DNA of 64,000 nucleotides, taken from NCBI RefSeq assembly GCF_004794515.1, contig NZ_SSDF01000072.1:1-64000 (forward strand), in the 5' to 3' direction. Below are positions 28,122-36,275 of this stretch, in pieces. Made by a program: the position numbers and the translations under genes. The notes below the pieces were generated by a model. It was not told the origin of the DNA, searched no databases, and worked only from the letters and a program-made list of their open reading frames with translations. This stretch comes from Microbacterium sp. A20 (GTDB lineage: Bacteria > Actinomycetota > Actinomycetes > Actinomycetales > Microbacteriaceae). The number at the start of each line of letters is the position of its first letter. Positions within the stretch are counted from its first letter, which is position 1.

Positions 28122-29558
28122 TCAGCCCACGCCCTCCATCGCACTCGTCTCGGTGTTGCCGATCCGGGCGATCACGTCGGGCCGACGTCGCGCCAGGTAG
28201 AGGCACCGGGTCAGCGCGAGGGCGACGGTCGCGAGGAAGATGTACGGGATCACGTTGTACGGGAACGCCGGGACGGGCCAGACGTTGGCGAAGAACACGT
28301 ACGCCATGGTGACGACCGCGATGGTCGCGCACACCTTGACGAGTCCGTTGCGCATCTTCGCCCGCTGCGTGTAGACGACGCAGGCGATCGCGACGAGGGC
28401 ATAGGCGACCATGTAGCCGTATGTTCCCCAGGTGTTGACCCAGACGAGGATGTCGCCGGTGGCCGCGCCGGAGAGCAGCAGCACGATGTCCACGGTGATC
28501 GCGGCCGCGCCGGCGATGATCAACACGCGGTGCGGGGTCAGGTGCTGCTCATGGGTGCGGCCGAATCGCTCGGCGACCACGCCCTCCTTGCCCATCACGT
28601 ACACGATGCGCCCGATGACGTTGAGTGGAGCGACGACGACCGCGAAGAACGAGGCCGAGACGCCGATCGTGAGGGCGGCGGCGAACCAGCCCGGCATGCC
28701 GATGAGAGCCGACATGCTCTCCAGCGGGCTGGCCGAGGTGGCGAGGTCGTCGCCGAGGACCGTGATCTGCGTATACGCGGCGAACACGTACAGGACGCCG
28801 ACGCCGAGCGCGCTCCACATGATCGCGCGGGGGATCGCCTTGTACGGCTCCTTGGCCTCGCGACCGAGTGCGTCAGCGGAGGAGAACCCGACGAAACCGA
28901 GGATGCCGAGCACCATGCCCGATGCCACTCCCTGGAACGACGAGCCGGTGGCGAGCACCTGCGCGGGATCCCACGCGGCCGGTCCTGCCCAGATGAGCGC
29001 CGCGACCAACAGCACGAGGATGATGCCGACCGAGACGAGCTCGAGCACGAGCGAGACCCGAGCCGACAGACGGATGCCGCGGATGGTGAACAGCGTCGCC
29101 AGCCCGCCGAGGATCACGGCGAGGCCGATGTCCCATCCGAGTCCCTGGGCCGGAAGGCCGAGCATGCGGAGGAACTGCGCCATGTAGCTGACGGAACCGC
29201 TGAGGGAGGCGGCGGCGATGCCGAAGCATCCGATCAGCAGGGTGACGCCGGCGAGGAAGGCACCGAACGGTCCGAGCCCCTTCGAGACATAGGTGTACAG
29301 CGATCCGGCCGAGGCGTGCTTACGAGCGAACACGACGACGCAGTAGCCGACGCACAGGATGACGATGGTCGCCAGAGCGAAGGCGTAGATGGTGCCGTTT
29401 CCTGCACCGAGGAAGATCGCCGCCGCGGTGAAGGCGATGACGGCGCTGGGGGCGATGTTGGCGATGGCCTGCGCCGCGAGTTCGGGGCCGCTCATGACGC
29501 CGGTGCGAAGACCGGCATCCTTGGGCGCGCCGGGTGGGGCGACGACGGTGTCAGACAT
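28122..29558 (-). CDS. APC-superfamily amino acid/amine permease
   Basis: A 478-residue integral membrane protein with about 12 hydrophobic segments and the APC-type N-terminal signature (GVMSGPELAAQAIANIAPSAVIAFT). The FSSADALGREAKEPYKAIPRAI segment is the conserved cytoplasmic loop of amino acid and amine permeases. It is downstream of the alcohol dehydrogenase by 48 bases, and both are divergent from a PucR regulator. The locus therefore looks like uptake plus oxidation of an amine- or amino-alcohol-type compound. Substrate not readable from the sequence. Confidence 0.85.
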   Translation of the reverse strand: MSDTVVAPPGAPKDAGLRTGVMSGPELAAQAIANIAPSAVIAFTAAAIFLGAGNGTIYAFALATIVILCVGYCVVVFARKHASAGSLYTYVSKGLGPFGAFLAGVTLLIGCFGIAAASLSGSVSYMAQFLRMLGLPAQGLGWDIGLAVILGGLATLFTIRGIRLSARVSLVLELVSVGIILVLLVAALIWAGPAAWDPAQVLATGSSFQGVASGMVLGILGFVGFSSADALGREAKEPYKAIPRAIMWSALGVGVLYVFAAYTQITVLGDDLATSASPLESMSALIGMPGWFAAALTIGVSASFFAVVVAPLNVIGRIVYVMGKEGVVAERFGRTHEQHLTPHRVLIIAGAAAITVDIVLLLSGAATGDILVWVNTWGTYGYMVAYALVAIACVVYTQRAKMRNGLVKVCATIAVVTMAYVFFANVWPVPAFPYNVIPYIFLATVALALTRCLYLARRRPDVIARIGNTETSAMEGVG

Positions 29559-29606
29559 GGGTTCTCCTGGATTCGGGTTTCAGGGGTGAGGGGCCGCGGT
29601 GCGCGG

Positions 29607-30704
29607 TCAGGGGATGAGGAGGGTGCGGAGCGCCGACCCGGTCTCGAGGTCGTCGAGCGCGGCCGCGGCCTCGGACAGAGGGCGCCGTCCTGAGATCAGG
29701 GGGTCGATCTTGAGCTGACCGTCCATGTACCGGTCGACCAGAGCGGGAACGTCGATCGAGGGCCGCACGGATCCGTAGTTCGATCCGAGGATGCGCTGAT
29801 CGGCCTCGGCGAGCACGAGGGGCTCGAACGAGGCGCGGGCGCCCGTCGGGGGGAGTCCCACGATCACGGCGGCGCCGCCGAGTCCGAGCATCTGGATCGA
29901 CTGTTCCGTCGTGCTGGTGCGTCCGATGGCATCGAACGCATAGTCGACCCCGTCGGAGATCAGTTCACGGAGCTGCGCGACGGCGTCACCCTGCGAGGCG
30001 TCGATGCGATCGGTCGCGCCGAACTGCAGCGCCAGCTGGGTCTTCTCGGGTCGCACGTCGATCGCGACGATGCGTTCCGCGCCGGCGAGTCGCGCCCCCT
30101 GGACGACGTTGAGGCCCACGCCGCCGCACCCGATCACCGCGACGGTGGAGCCGGGTTCGACTGCGGCGGTGTTGAGCACGGCGCCCACTCCCGTGGCCAC
30201 GGCGCACCCGACGACGGCGACGACGTCGAGCGGTGCGTCGTCGCGGACCTTCACGGCACCCGACGCGGGTACGACGACCTCCTCGGCGAACGAGGAGACG
30301 CCGAGATAGTGGTGCAGCGTCTCGCCGTCGAGGCTGAGACGCGAAGTTCCATCGAACAGGACCCCGAGCGGTGCGACCACCGTCGCGACCTTCTGGCACC
30401 GGGCCTCGTGGCCGGCTCGGCAGTAGCGGCACTCGCCGCACGGCGGCACCCAGCTCAGAACCACGTGATCGCCGACGGCGAGCGTGGTCACGCCTTCGCC
30501 GAGTTCGGTGACGACACCGGATCCCTCGTGCCCCATGACCAGGGGAGCAGCGGCATCCCATTCGCCGCGCTTGACGTGCAGGTCCGAGTGGCACACGCCG
30601 GCGGCCGCGATTCGCACACGGACCTCGCCGGCGCGCGGCGGCGCGAGGTCGACGTCGACGAATTCGATCGGTGACTGCGGATCGCGGAAGACAACAGCTT
30701 TCAT
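29607..30704 (-). CDS. Zinc-dependent alcohol dehydrogenase
   Basis: A 365-residue MDR-family dehydrogenase with both zinc sites. The catalytic zinc region has GVCHSDLH and GHEGSGVV, and the structural zinc site is CGECRYCRAGHEARC. The NAD-binding motif is AVIGCGGVGLN, followed by an acidic residue in VAIDVRP that favours NAD over NADP. This pattern resembles NDMA-dependent or class III alcohol and aldehyde dehydrogenases. The ATG at 30704 has GAAGGATG upstream. It is the first gene of a two-gene operon with the permease. Confidence 0.9.
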   Translation of the reverse strand: MKAVVFRDPQSPIEFVDVDLAPPRAGEVRVRIAAAGVCHSDLHVKRGEWDAAAPLVMGHEGSGVVTELGEGVTTLAVGDHVVLSWVPPCGECRYCRAGHEARCQKVATVVAPLGVLFDGTSRLSLDGETLHHYLGVSSFAEEVVVPASGAVKVRDDAPLDVVAVVGCAVATGVGAVLNTAAVEPGSTVAVIGCGGVGLNVVQGARLAGAERIVAIDVRPEKTQLALQFGATDRIDASQGDAVAQLRELISDGVDYAFDAIGRTSTTEQSIQMLGLGGAAVIVGLPPTGARASFEPLVLAEADQRILGSNYGSVRPSIDVPALVDRYMDGQLKIDPLISGRRPLSEAAAALDDLETGSALRTLLIP

Positions 30705-30808
30705 GACATCCTTCGGGTGGAGAGGGGATGCGCACGATGCTAGGAGAGCGCACGCGCTCAGGGCATCCGACAAATGTGTGAAGCGCCTCGCCTGCTCTCG
30801 ACATTTCG

Positions 30809-30814
30809 TATGAT
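30809..30814 (+). promoter_or_regulatory. Probable -10 element of the PucR gene
   Basis: TATGAT, five of six to consensus, ends six bases before the ATG at 30821. The mRNA is probably leaderless. Confidence 0.6.
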
Positions 30815-30820
30815 CGAGAC

Positions 30821-32239
30821 ATGGTTCGTGATGTCGTCTCCGTGGCGCGGTACCTGGATGGCGAGCTCCTGCACGGGGAGGTCCCCAGCGCACGACACGT
30901 GAACTCGGTCGTCGCGATCGACGCGTTCGGCGTCCCGACCGACCGGCTCTTCACGACGCTCGTCACGACGGACGAGCGGGCGGTCCTCGCGCTCGTCGAC
31001 GATCCGGAACGCATAACGCTCCTGCGCGGCATCGTGCTCGTCACGAGCGCAGACACACCTTCTCTCCGCCAGGTGCTCTCCACGGCGCGGATCACCGCGA
31101 TCGTGGGTGCGCGGACGCCGCAGGAGCTGCTCATGCCTCGGCTCGTGGCACTTCTCGCCGTCGACCAGGCTGCGGAGGCGCGGGCGATCACCTCCGCGAT
31201 GCGGGTCCTCACCCTCGCGGCGCGACGCAGCGGCATCACGGGTGTCATCGCCGAACTCGCACACCGGATCGACGGATGGGCCGTGCTGCTCGACCGGCAC
31301 GGCGAAGTGATCACGACTGCTGGCGCGGGGAGCCTCCACATCGACGACGCAATAGCGGTCGCGATCGGTCGGCCTGTCCGGGTTCGTCATCGAGCGCTGC
31401 AGGTTCATCCCGTGGGCCCCGGACAGGACATCACCGCACAGCTCGTCACCGCCCCGCGCAACGACAGCTCCGGCCGGGGCCGGGAACTCAGCTCGCAGGC
31501 CGCTGCGCTGCTAGATCTGCTCATGAGGACGCGCGACAGCAGCCATCTCGAACGACTCGGCCGATCGATGATGCTCGAGACGGTGCTCGAGGGGGGCGAC
31601 GGCGCCGCGCGCCTGCTGCGCCGCTGGGGCGTGCACGAACGGAGTCTGGTCGGATTCGCTCTGGCATCGCGCACGAGCGGCGTCGACGTCGAACATCTGC
31701 TCGCTGTCTGGCTGGACGAACTGGGTGCCGAGCATGTCTTCACCTCCCAGCGAGGGCTCTTCCAGGGCCTGCTGAGAGAAGAACACGCCGAGGAGATCGC
31801 GCATCGCGTCGAGGCGTTCGCATCGACGCTGTACCTCGGTCTGGGGCGCCCGGCCGCAACGGAGTCACTCGCCCGGAGCGTCGACGAGGCCCGTCAAGCG
31901 TGTGAGACGGCACGCACGGGCGGCGACCGTGTCGCTCGCTACACCGCGATACCGACCGTGTCCTTCGTGCTCGGTCAGCTCGATCGGGAGCAGGTGGGCA
32001 GAGTCGGGCGATTGCTCGATCCGCTCCGTGCGGGGGATCAGGGGACCGAGCTCATCGAGACGCTGCGGGTCTTCCTCGCCACGAACAGCGCGTGGGGGGA
32101 GAGTGCCAGCCGACTGCGGATCCACCGGCAGACCCTGACGGCACGCATCCGACGGATCGAGGATCTGATCGGGCTGTCGCTGGCGGACCCGGACGATCGT
32201 GTCGCCGCGTGGCTCGCGCTGCGCGCATCGGACGGCTGA
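30821..32239 (+). CDS. PucR family transcriptional regulator
   Basis: A 472-residue regulator. The N-terminal half looks like the PucR-type sensory region, a middle GGDEF-like degenerate segment follows, and the C-terminal helix-turn-helix (residues about 415-465) has the family hallmark: NSAWGESASRLRIHRQTLTARI then RIEDLIGLSLADPDDR. PucR-type proteins often activate genes for purine, amine or amino acid catabolism. Divergent transcription from adh-permease makes that operon its likely target. Starts at the ATG with no leader. Confidence 0.88.
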   Translation: MVRDVVSVARYLDGELLHGEVPSARHVNSVVAIDAFGVPTDRLFTTLVTTDERAVLALVDDPERITLLRGIVLVTSADTPSLRQVLSTARITAIVGARTPQELLMPRLVALLAVDQAAEARAITSAMRVLTLAARRSGITGVIAELAHRIDGWAVLLDRHGEVITTAGAGSLHIDDAIAVAIGRPVRVRHRALQVHPVGPGQDITAQLVTAPRNDSSGRGRELSSQAAALLDLLMRTRDSSHLERLGRSMMLETVLEGGDGAARLLRRWGVHERSLVGFALASRTSGVDVEHLLAVWLDELGAEHVFTSQRGLFQGLLREEHAEEIAHRVEAFASTLYLGLGRPAATESLARSVDEARQACETARTGGDRVARYTAIPTVSFVLGQLDREQVGRVGRLLDPLRAGDQGTELIETLRVFLATNSAWGESASRLRIHRQTLTARIRRIEDLIGLSLADPDDRVAAWLALRASDG

Positions 32240-32262
32240 GTGTCACCGACGACGGTGTTGGC

Positions 32263-32751
32263 TCAGCGCGCGGCGCCCTCCAGCGTTCCCTCGATCTGTC
32301 CGGCAGGGTCGAACAGCACGCAGGAGAGGACGCGCCCCTCGGGTCCGTCCCACGTCTCCTCCGTCGGGGGAATCTGATACACGCCGAGCGTGGACTCCTC
32401 CCTGGCCACGCCGACGAATGCCGTGAACGCATCGCCGACGCACTCGGCGGAGGAGGCTTCGACGGCCTCCTGCGAGTAGGCGCCCTCGGGCAGCTCGACG
32501 TCGTGGAAGACCTCTTCGTCGTGCGGTTCCGCGCAGGGGACGACCTCTGCGTCTTCGGGAAGGCCGCTGGAGGCTTCGAGTCGACAGTCACCGACAGCCA
32601 CAGCGGGAGCCTCGCTCTTCGTGACACCGCCGCCATCGTCGGTCGGAGTGCGTTCCGCCGCGGGCTCAGCGGTCCCGCAGCCGGCCAGGGCGACCGCGAG
32701 CGTCAGGGCGCCCGCGGCGAACAGCAGAGAGGGTCGTCGGTACAGCTTCAT
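32263..32751 (-). CDS. Septum-formation-like lipoprotein
   Basis: A 162-residue lipoprotein. The signal sequence (RRPSLLFAAGALTLAVAL) ends in lipobox LAGC near residue 25. The mature domain has the pattern VGDCRLE, VPCAEPHDEEVFHDV, AECVGDAF and LSCVLFD, four cysteines that match the actinobacterial septum formation family (once linked to cell division; role not firmly established). The ribosome site GAAGGAAG precedes the ATG. It follows def by 51 bases on the same strand. Confidence 0.75.
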   Translation of the reverse strand: MKLYRRPSLLFAAGALTLAVALAGCGTAEPAAERTPTDDGGGVTKSEAPAVAVGDCRLEASSGLPEDAEVVPCAEPHDEEVFHDVELPEGAYSQEAVEASSAECVGDAFTAFVGVAREESTLGVYQIPPTEETWDGPEGRVLSCVLFDPAGQIEGTLEGAAR

Positions 32752-32802
32752 CGTGATCTTCCTTCGTGCCTTCGGGGACACGATCTCCAGTCGGGGTTCG
32801 GC

Positions 32803-33369
32803 TCAGCCTTCGAGGTCGTCCACGCCGGGCATCCAGCTCGCCCCAGGACGGCCCCATCCGCGCTTGCGCGCGATCTTCTGCACGGTCTTCCAGTCGCCGT
32901 CGGAGAGCCGGTCCACGTAGAGGATGCCGTCGAGGTGATCGAACTCATGCTGCATGATCCGTGCGCGCCATCCGTCCACGTCGATCGTGACCGGCCGACC
33001 CTCCAGGTCGGTCGCGGTCACGTGGACCCGCTCCGAGCGACGCAGCGGGAATCGTTCGCCGGGGAACGAGAGGCAGCCCTCTGACTCGAGGTCGGGATCG
33101 GGATCACCCGGTTCGAGCGGCACCATCCAGAGCACGGGGTTGATGAGCACCCCGCGCCACGGCTGATCGTCGTCGTCCACATAGGCGTAGGTGTAGATGC
33201 GCAGGGGGACGCCCACCTGCGGGGCGGCCAGCCCGACTCCCGGGGCGGTGTCCATGGTCTCGAACATGTCGGAGACGAGCGTGCGGATGTCGTCGGTGAT
33301 CTCGTCGACGGGGGACGCGGGGGAGTGCAGGACGGGGTCGCCCATGATGCGAATCGGAAGTACAGCCAC
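32803..33369 (-). CDS. def: Peptide deformylase
   Basis: A 188-residue metalloenzyme that removes the formyl group from nascent proteins. All three motifs are intact: GVGLAAPQVG near residue 45, EGCLSFPGE near 95 (Cys metal ligand) and QHEFDHLDGIL near 140 (two His ligands and the catalytic Glu). The GTG start at 33369 is supported by TAGGGT (33376-33381) six bases upstream. It is divergent from the membrane protein gene at 33413, with back-to-back promoters. Confidence 0.96.
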   Translation of the reverse strand: MAVLPIRIMGDPVLHSPASPVDEITDDIRTLVSDMFETMDTAPGVGLAAPQVGVPLRIYTYAYVDDDDQPWRGVLINPVLWMVPLEPGDPDPDLESEGCLSFPGERFPLRRSERVHVTATDLEGRPVTIDVDGWRARIMQHEFDHLDGILYVDRLSDGDWKTVQKIARKRGWGRPGASWMPGVDDLEG

Positions 33370-33375
33370 GTCACA

Positions 33376-33406
33376 ACCCTAGTCGGCGGTGCTCGCCCGG
33401 TAGGCT
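33376..33406. promoter_or_regulatory. Back-to-back -10 elements for def and the DMT-like gene
   Basis: Minus strand: TAGGGT (33376-33381), six bases before the def GTG. Plus strand: TAGGCT (33401-33406), six bases before the GTG at 33413. Both genes fit leaderless transcription. Confidence 0.55.
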
Positions 33407-33412
33407 CGTACC

Positions 33413-34522
33413 GTGACTGCTGGGGTATGGATGAACGAGGCCGAACAGGTCGGCGATCAGCTCGTCGGAGCCTTCCAGGATCCCGGCATCCTGCTCGGGA
33501 TCCCGCTCGCTCTCGCCGGCGCGGTTTTCATGTCGCTCGGCGCGCAGTACCAGCACCGCGGCGTCGAGAAGGTCGAGCGTCTCAGCGGCGCAGATGGCGC
33601 GTCGGGACTGAGCTTCGACCAGCTGAAACGGCTGCTCACCCGGCCCTCCTGGCTCGTCGGCACGCTCATGCTCGGGCTGGCGGTGGTCTGTCAGCTCGCC
33701 GCGCTCGTCAAGGCCCCGCTGATCGTCGTCCAGCCCCTCGGAGCGATCGCCCTCGTCATCACGACCCTCCTGAACGCCAGAGTGTCGGGTCATGCCCCGA
33801 CGAGACAATCGCTCACGGCTATCGCCTGCTGCGTCGGCGGCATCTTCCTCTTCGTCTTCTTCGCCGCGATCTACGCCACGGAGCAGGAGGTGACCGAACG
33901 CGAGCTCTTCGTGATCCTCGCCCTCCTGCTGGTGGTCATCATCGTGCTCGGGGCCTGCTGGCTGATACTCCGTCACCGCATGCGGGCGCTGTTCTACGTG
34001 GTCGGCGCCGGTGTGCTGTACGGCTTCGTCGCCACCCTCGCCAAGGTCATCATCAAGCGCATCGAGGCTGGTCAGTTCGAGTGGATCACCGCGATCTGCG
34101 TCGTCGCGCTCCTCGCGGCAGCCGCGGTCGGCGGGTACTTCGTGCAGACCGCGTACAGTTCGGGACCTCCCGACCTGGTGATCGCCGGCCTCACGGTCGT
34201 CGATCCGCTCGTCGCGGTTCTGATCGGCATGATCGTGCTCGGCGAGGCCGCAGCCGCGCCGCCGTGGGTCATGGTCATCTTCGCCATCGCCGGCGCCATC
34301 GCCGTGTGGGGGGTGGTGGGCCTCGCCCGCTACCACCCGCAGGTGCTCAGTGACAGCCAGGAGCTGGGAATCGAGCGTGGGAGCACCCCGACCGCGCAGG
34401 ACCAGGGATCTTCGGCAGAACCCTCCTCGCAGACGACGACCGTCGATGCTCCTGAACGTCCGGAGAACCCGGACGACGGGGACGCACCGCCGCGGCGCTC
34501 CGATCCCACACAGCAGCCGTAG
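33413..34522 (+). CDS. DMT/EamA-like multi-spanning membrane protein
   Basis: A 369-residue protein with about nine or ten hydrophobic segments and a soluble, Pro/Glu/Asp-rich tail from residue about 310. The segments (ALAGAVFMSLGAQYQHRG and APLIVVQPLGAIALVITTLLNA, then PPDLVIAGLTVVDPLVAVLIG) resemble DMT/EamA transporters and the NIPA-like magnesium transporter branch. Substrate unknown. The GTG at 33413 is chosen because TAGGCT ends six bases upstream; an ATG at 33431 is the alternative. It converges with pgl. Confidence 0.75.
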   Translation: MTAGVWMNEAEQVGDQLVGAFQDPGILLGIPLALAGAVFMSLGAQYQHRGVEKVERLSGADGASGLSFDQLKRLLTRPSWLVGTLMLGLAVVCQLAALVKAPLIVVQPLGAIALVITTLLNARVSGHAPTRQSLTAIACCVGGIFLFVFFAAIYATEQEVTERELFVILALLLVVIIVLGACWLILRHRMRALFYVVGAGVLYGFVATLAKVIIKRIEAGQFEWITAICVVALLAAAAVGGYFVQTAYSSGPPDLVIAGLTVVDPLVAVLIGMIVLGEAAAAPPWVMVIFAIAGAIAVWGVVGLARYHPQVLSDSQELGIERGSTPTAQDQGSSAEPSSQTTTVDAPERPENPDDGDAPPRRSDPTQQP

Positions 34523-34554
34523 CGGCTCGCACGGGTTCAGAGCGATGCGACGGG

Positions 34555-35334
34555 TCAGTACGCCTGATCGATGAGGTCGGGTGAGACCTCGGAGGCGGCG
34601 GCCTCATCCACGAAGAACACGGTGCGCTTGCGGCCCTTGGCGCCGGCCGCGGGAACGCTCGTGTAGCTCGCACCGGCGAGGGCGAGTCCGAGGGCCGAGG
34701 CCTTGTCGGCGCCGGTGAGCACGAGCCACACCCGCTTCGACGAGTTGAGCACCGGGCGCGTGAGCGTGACGCGCTCGGGCGGGGGCTTCGGAGAATCGCG
34801 CACGGCGAGCACAGCCGCATCCGTGACGGTGACCTCGTCGCGGTCCGGGAAGAGCGAGGCGATGTGTCCGTCCGGGCCGACGCCCAGGAAGCAGACGGCG
34901 AAAGACGGCCACGGGTGCTCGTCGGTGCCGAACCGAGCGAGTTCGGCGGCATATGCCGATGCCGACTCGTCGAGGGTGAGCCCGGTCTCGGGTCCCGCCA
35001 CCTCGTGCACGTTCTCCGCGGGCACAGGGATGTGATCGAGAAGCGCCTGGCGCGACTGCAGCGAGTTCCTGTCCGCGTCGTCGCGTGGAACGTACCGTTC
35101 ATCACCCCACCAGAAGTGCACCAGCGACCAGTCGATCGCGGCCGACCGCGGATCGTCGGCAGCGGCGCGGAGCACGGCACCACCCATCGAGCCGCCGGTG
35201 AGGGCGATATGGGCGAGACGACCGTTCCGTGTGCGCGCGCGAACACGCGTGAGGAAACGATCTGCTACTCGGGCGGCGAGGGCGGCAGGTGTGGGTTCCA
35301 CCACGACCCGCTTCTCTGCGGACGATACCGGCAT
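34555..35334 (-). CDS. pgl: 6-phosphogluconolactonase
   Basis: A 259-residue enzyme of the SugB/DevB type that hydrolyses 6-phosphogluconolactone, the second step of the oxidative pentose phosphate pathway. Conserved blocks are LTGGSMGG near residue 45, HFWWGDERYVP near 75, FLGVGPDGHIASLFP near 150 and LVLTGADKA near 205. It starts five bases after the opcA stop and is the last gene of the tkt-to-pgl operon. Confidence 0.94.
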   Translation of the reverse strand: MPVSSAEKRVVVEPTPAALAARVADRFLTRVRARTRNGRLAHIALTGGSMGGAVLRAAADDPRSAAIDWSLVHFWWGDERYVPRDDADRNSLQSRQALLDHIPVPAENVHEVAGPETGLTLDESASAYAAELARFGTDEHPWPSFAVCFLGVGPDGHIASLFPDRDEVTVTDAAVLAVRDSPKPPPERVTLTRPVLNSSKRVWLVLTGADKASALGLALAGASYTSVPAAGAKGRKRTVFFVDEAAASEVSPDLIDQAY

Positions 35335-35339
35335 CGACG

Positions 35340-36275
35340 TCACTCTCCAGTCTCGGGCGGACCCAGCTTCTCCCAGCCCTCGGTGATGACTCGACCGTAC
35401 AGGACATCGGGGTCGAGCCTGCGCAGCTCCTCTGCGAGGCATTCGCGGAGGGTGCGGCGCGGCAGGTGGAGATCATGGTTCGGCTGATCCGGCTGCGTGA
35501 GAATGGCGATGCCGGACGACGGCCGCTCGAGGAGGATGTCGCCGGAGGCGCGGGTCAGACGGACCGACTTGATGCCCTCCTGCCAGTGCTCCGGGTTCTC
35601 GTACGACCAGCGGACGCGCACGTCGAGGGCCATCTGCAGCCAGGCGGCGAGCAGCGCCGTCGAGGGCGAGGCGGAGCCGCCACGAACTTCGACGGCCGTG
35701 ATGGGCTCGTACGGCGGCTGATCGAGCACGGCGGCGAGCTGCTCGCGCCAGTGCGTCAGGCGCGTCCAGGCGAGGTCGGTGTCGCCGGGCGCGTGGGTAC
35801 GGCCGAGCAGAGCCAGCCGGTCGCGCACATCGGGGGAGGTCGCGGCGTCGGTGATGCGGCGCTGGGCGATGCGGCCGAGCGGAGACGTCGCCGGCGAGGT
35901 GGGAGCCTCCTCCGGCCACCAGGCGACCACGGGTGCGTCGGGAAGGAGAAGGCCGGTGATCAGGCTCTCCTCGTTGCTCGCGGCGTCTCCGTAGGCGCGC
36001 AGCACGACGACCTCGCTCGCGCCGGCGTCGCCGCCCACGCGGATCTGGGCGTCGAGACGGGACTCGCCGTCGCCCGTGGTGATGACGATCACGCGCATCG
36101 GGTGTTCACGCGATGCGTCGTTCGCCGCATCGATGGCCGCTTCGGCGACACCGTTGCGTGCGGCGATTACCAGGGTGAGCACACGGCCGAGGGCGACGGC
36201 GCCGCCCTCTTCGCGCACCTTGACGAGCTGCTTGGCGACCTGACTGACGGTCGTGTCGGGAAGGTCGATGATCAC
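35340..36275 (-). CDS. opcA: Glucose-6-phosphate dehydrogenase assembly protein OpcA
   Basis: A 311-residue protein of the OpcA family, which promotes assembly or activity of glucose-6-phosphate dehydrogenase in actinobacteria and cyanobacteria. The N-terminal TTVSQVAKQLVKVREEGG and the conserved AWWPEEAPTSPA near residue 120 fit. The GTG at 36275 overlaps the zwf stop (GTGA), so translation is coupled to its partner enzyme. Confidence 0.93.
   Translation of the reverse strand: MIIDLPDTTVSQVAKQLVKVREEGGAVALGRVLTLVIAARNGVAEAAIDAANDASREHPMRVIVITTGDGESRLDAQIRVGGDAGASEVVVLRAYGDAASNEESLITGLLLPDAPVVAWWPEEAPTSPATSPLGRIAQRRITDAATSPDVRDRLALLGRTHAPGDTDLAWTRLTHWREQLAAVLDQPPYEPITAVEVRGGSASPSTALLAAWLQMALDVRVRWSYENPEHWQEGIKSVRLTRASGDILLERPSSGIAILTQPDQPNHDLHLPRRTLRECLAEELRRLDPDVLYGRVITEGWEKLGPPETGE

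Noticed and set aside
27978..29693. 571-codon plus-strand ORF across the permease gene
   Set aside because: It is the complement of a clear APC permease. Its composition (Asp, Glu, Arg, His rich) and lack of domains mark it as a shadow.
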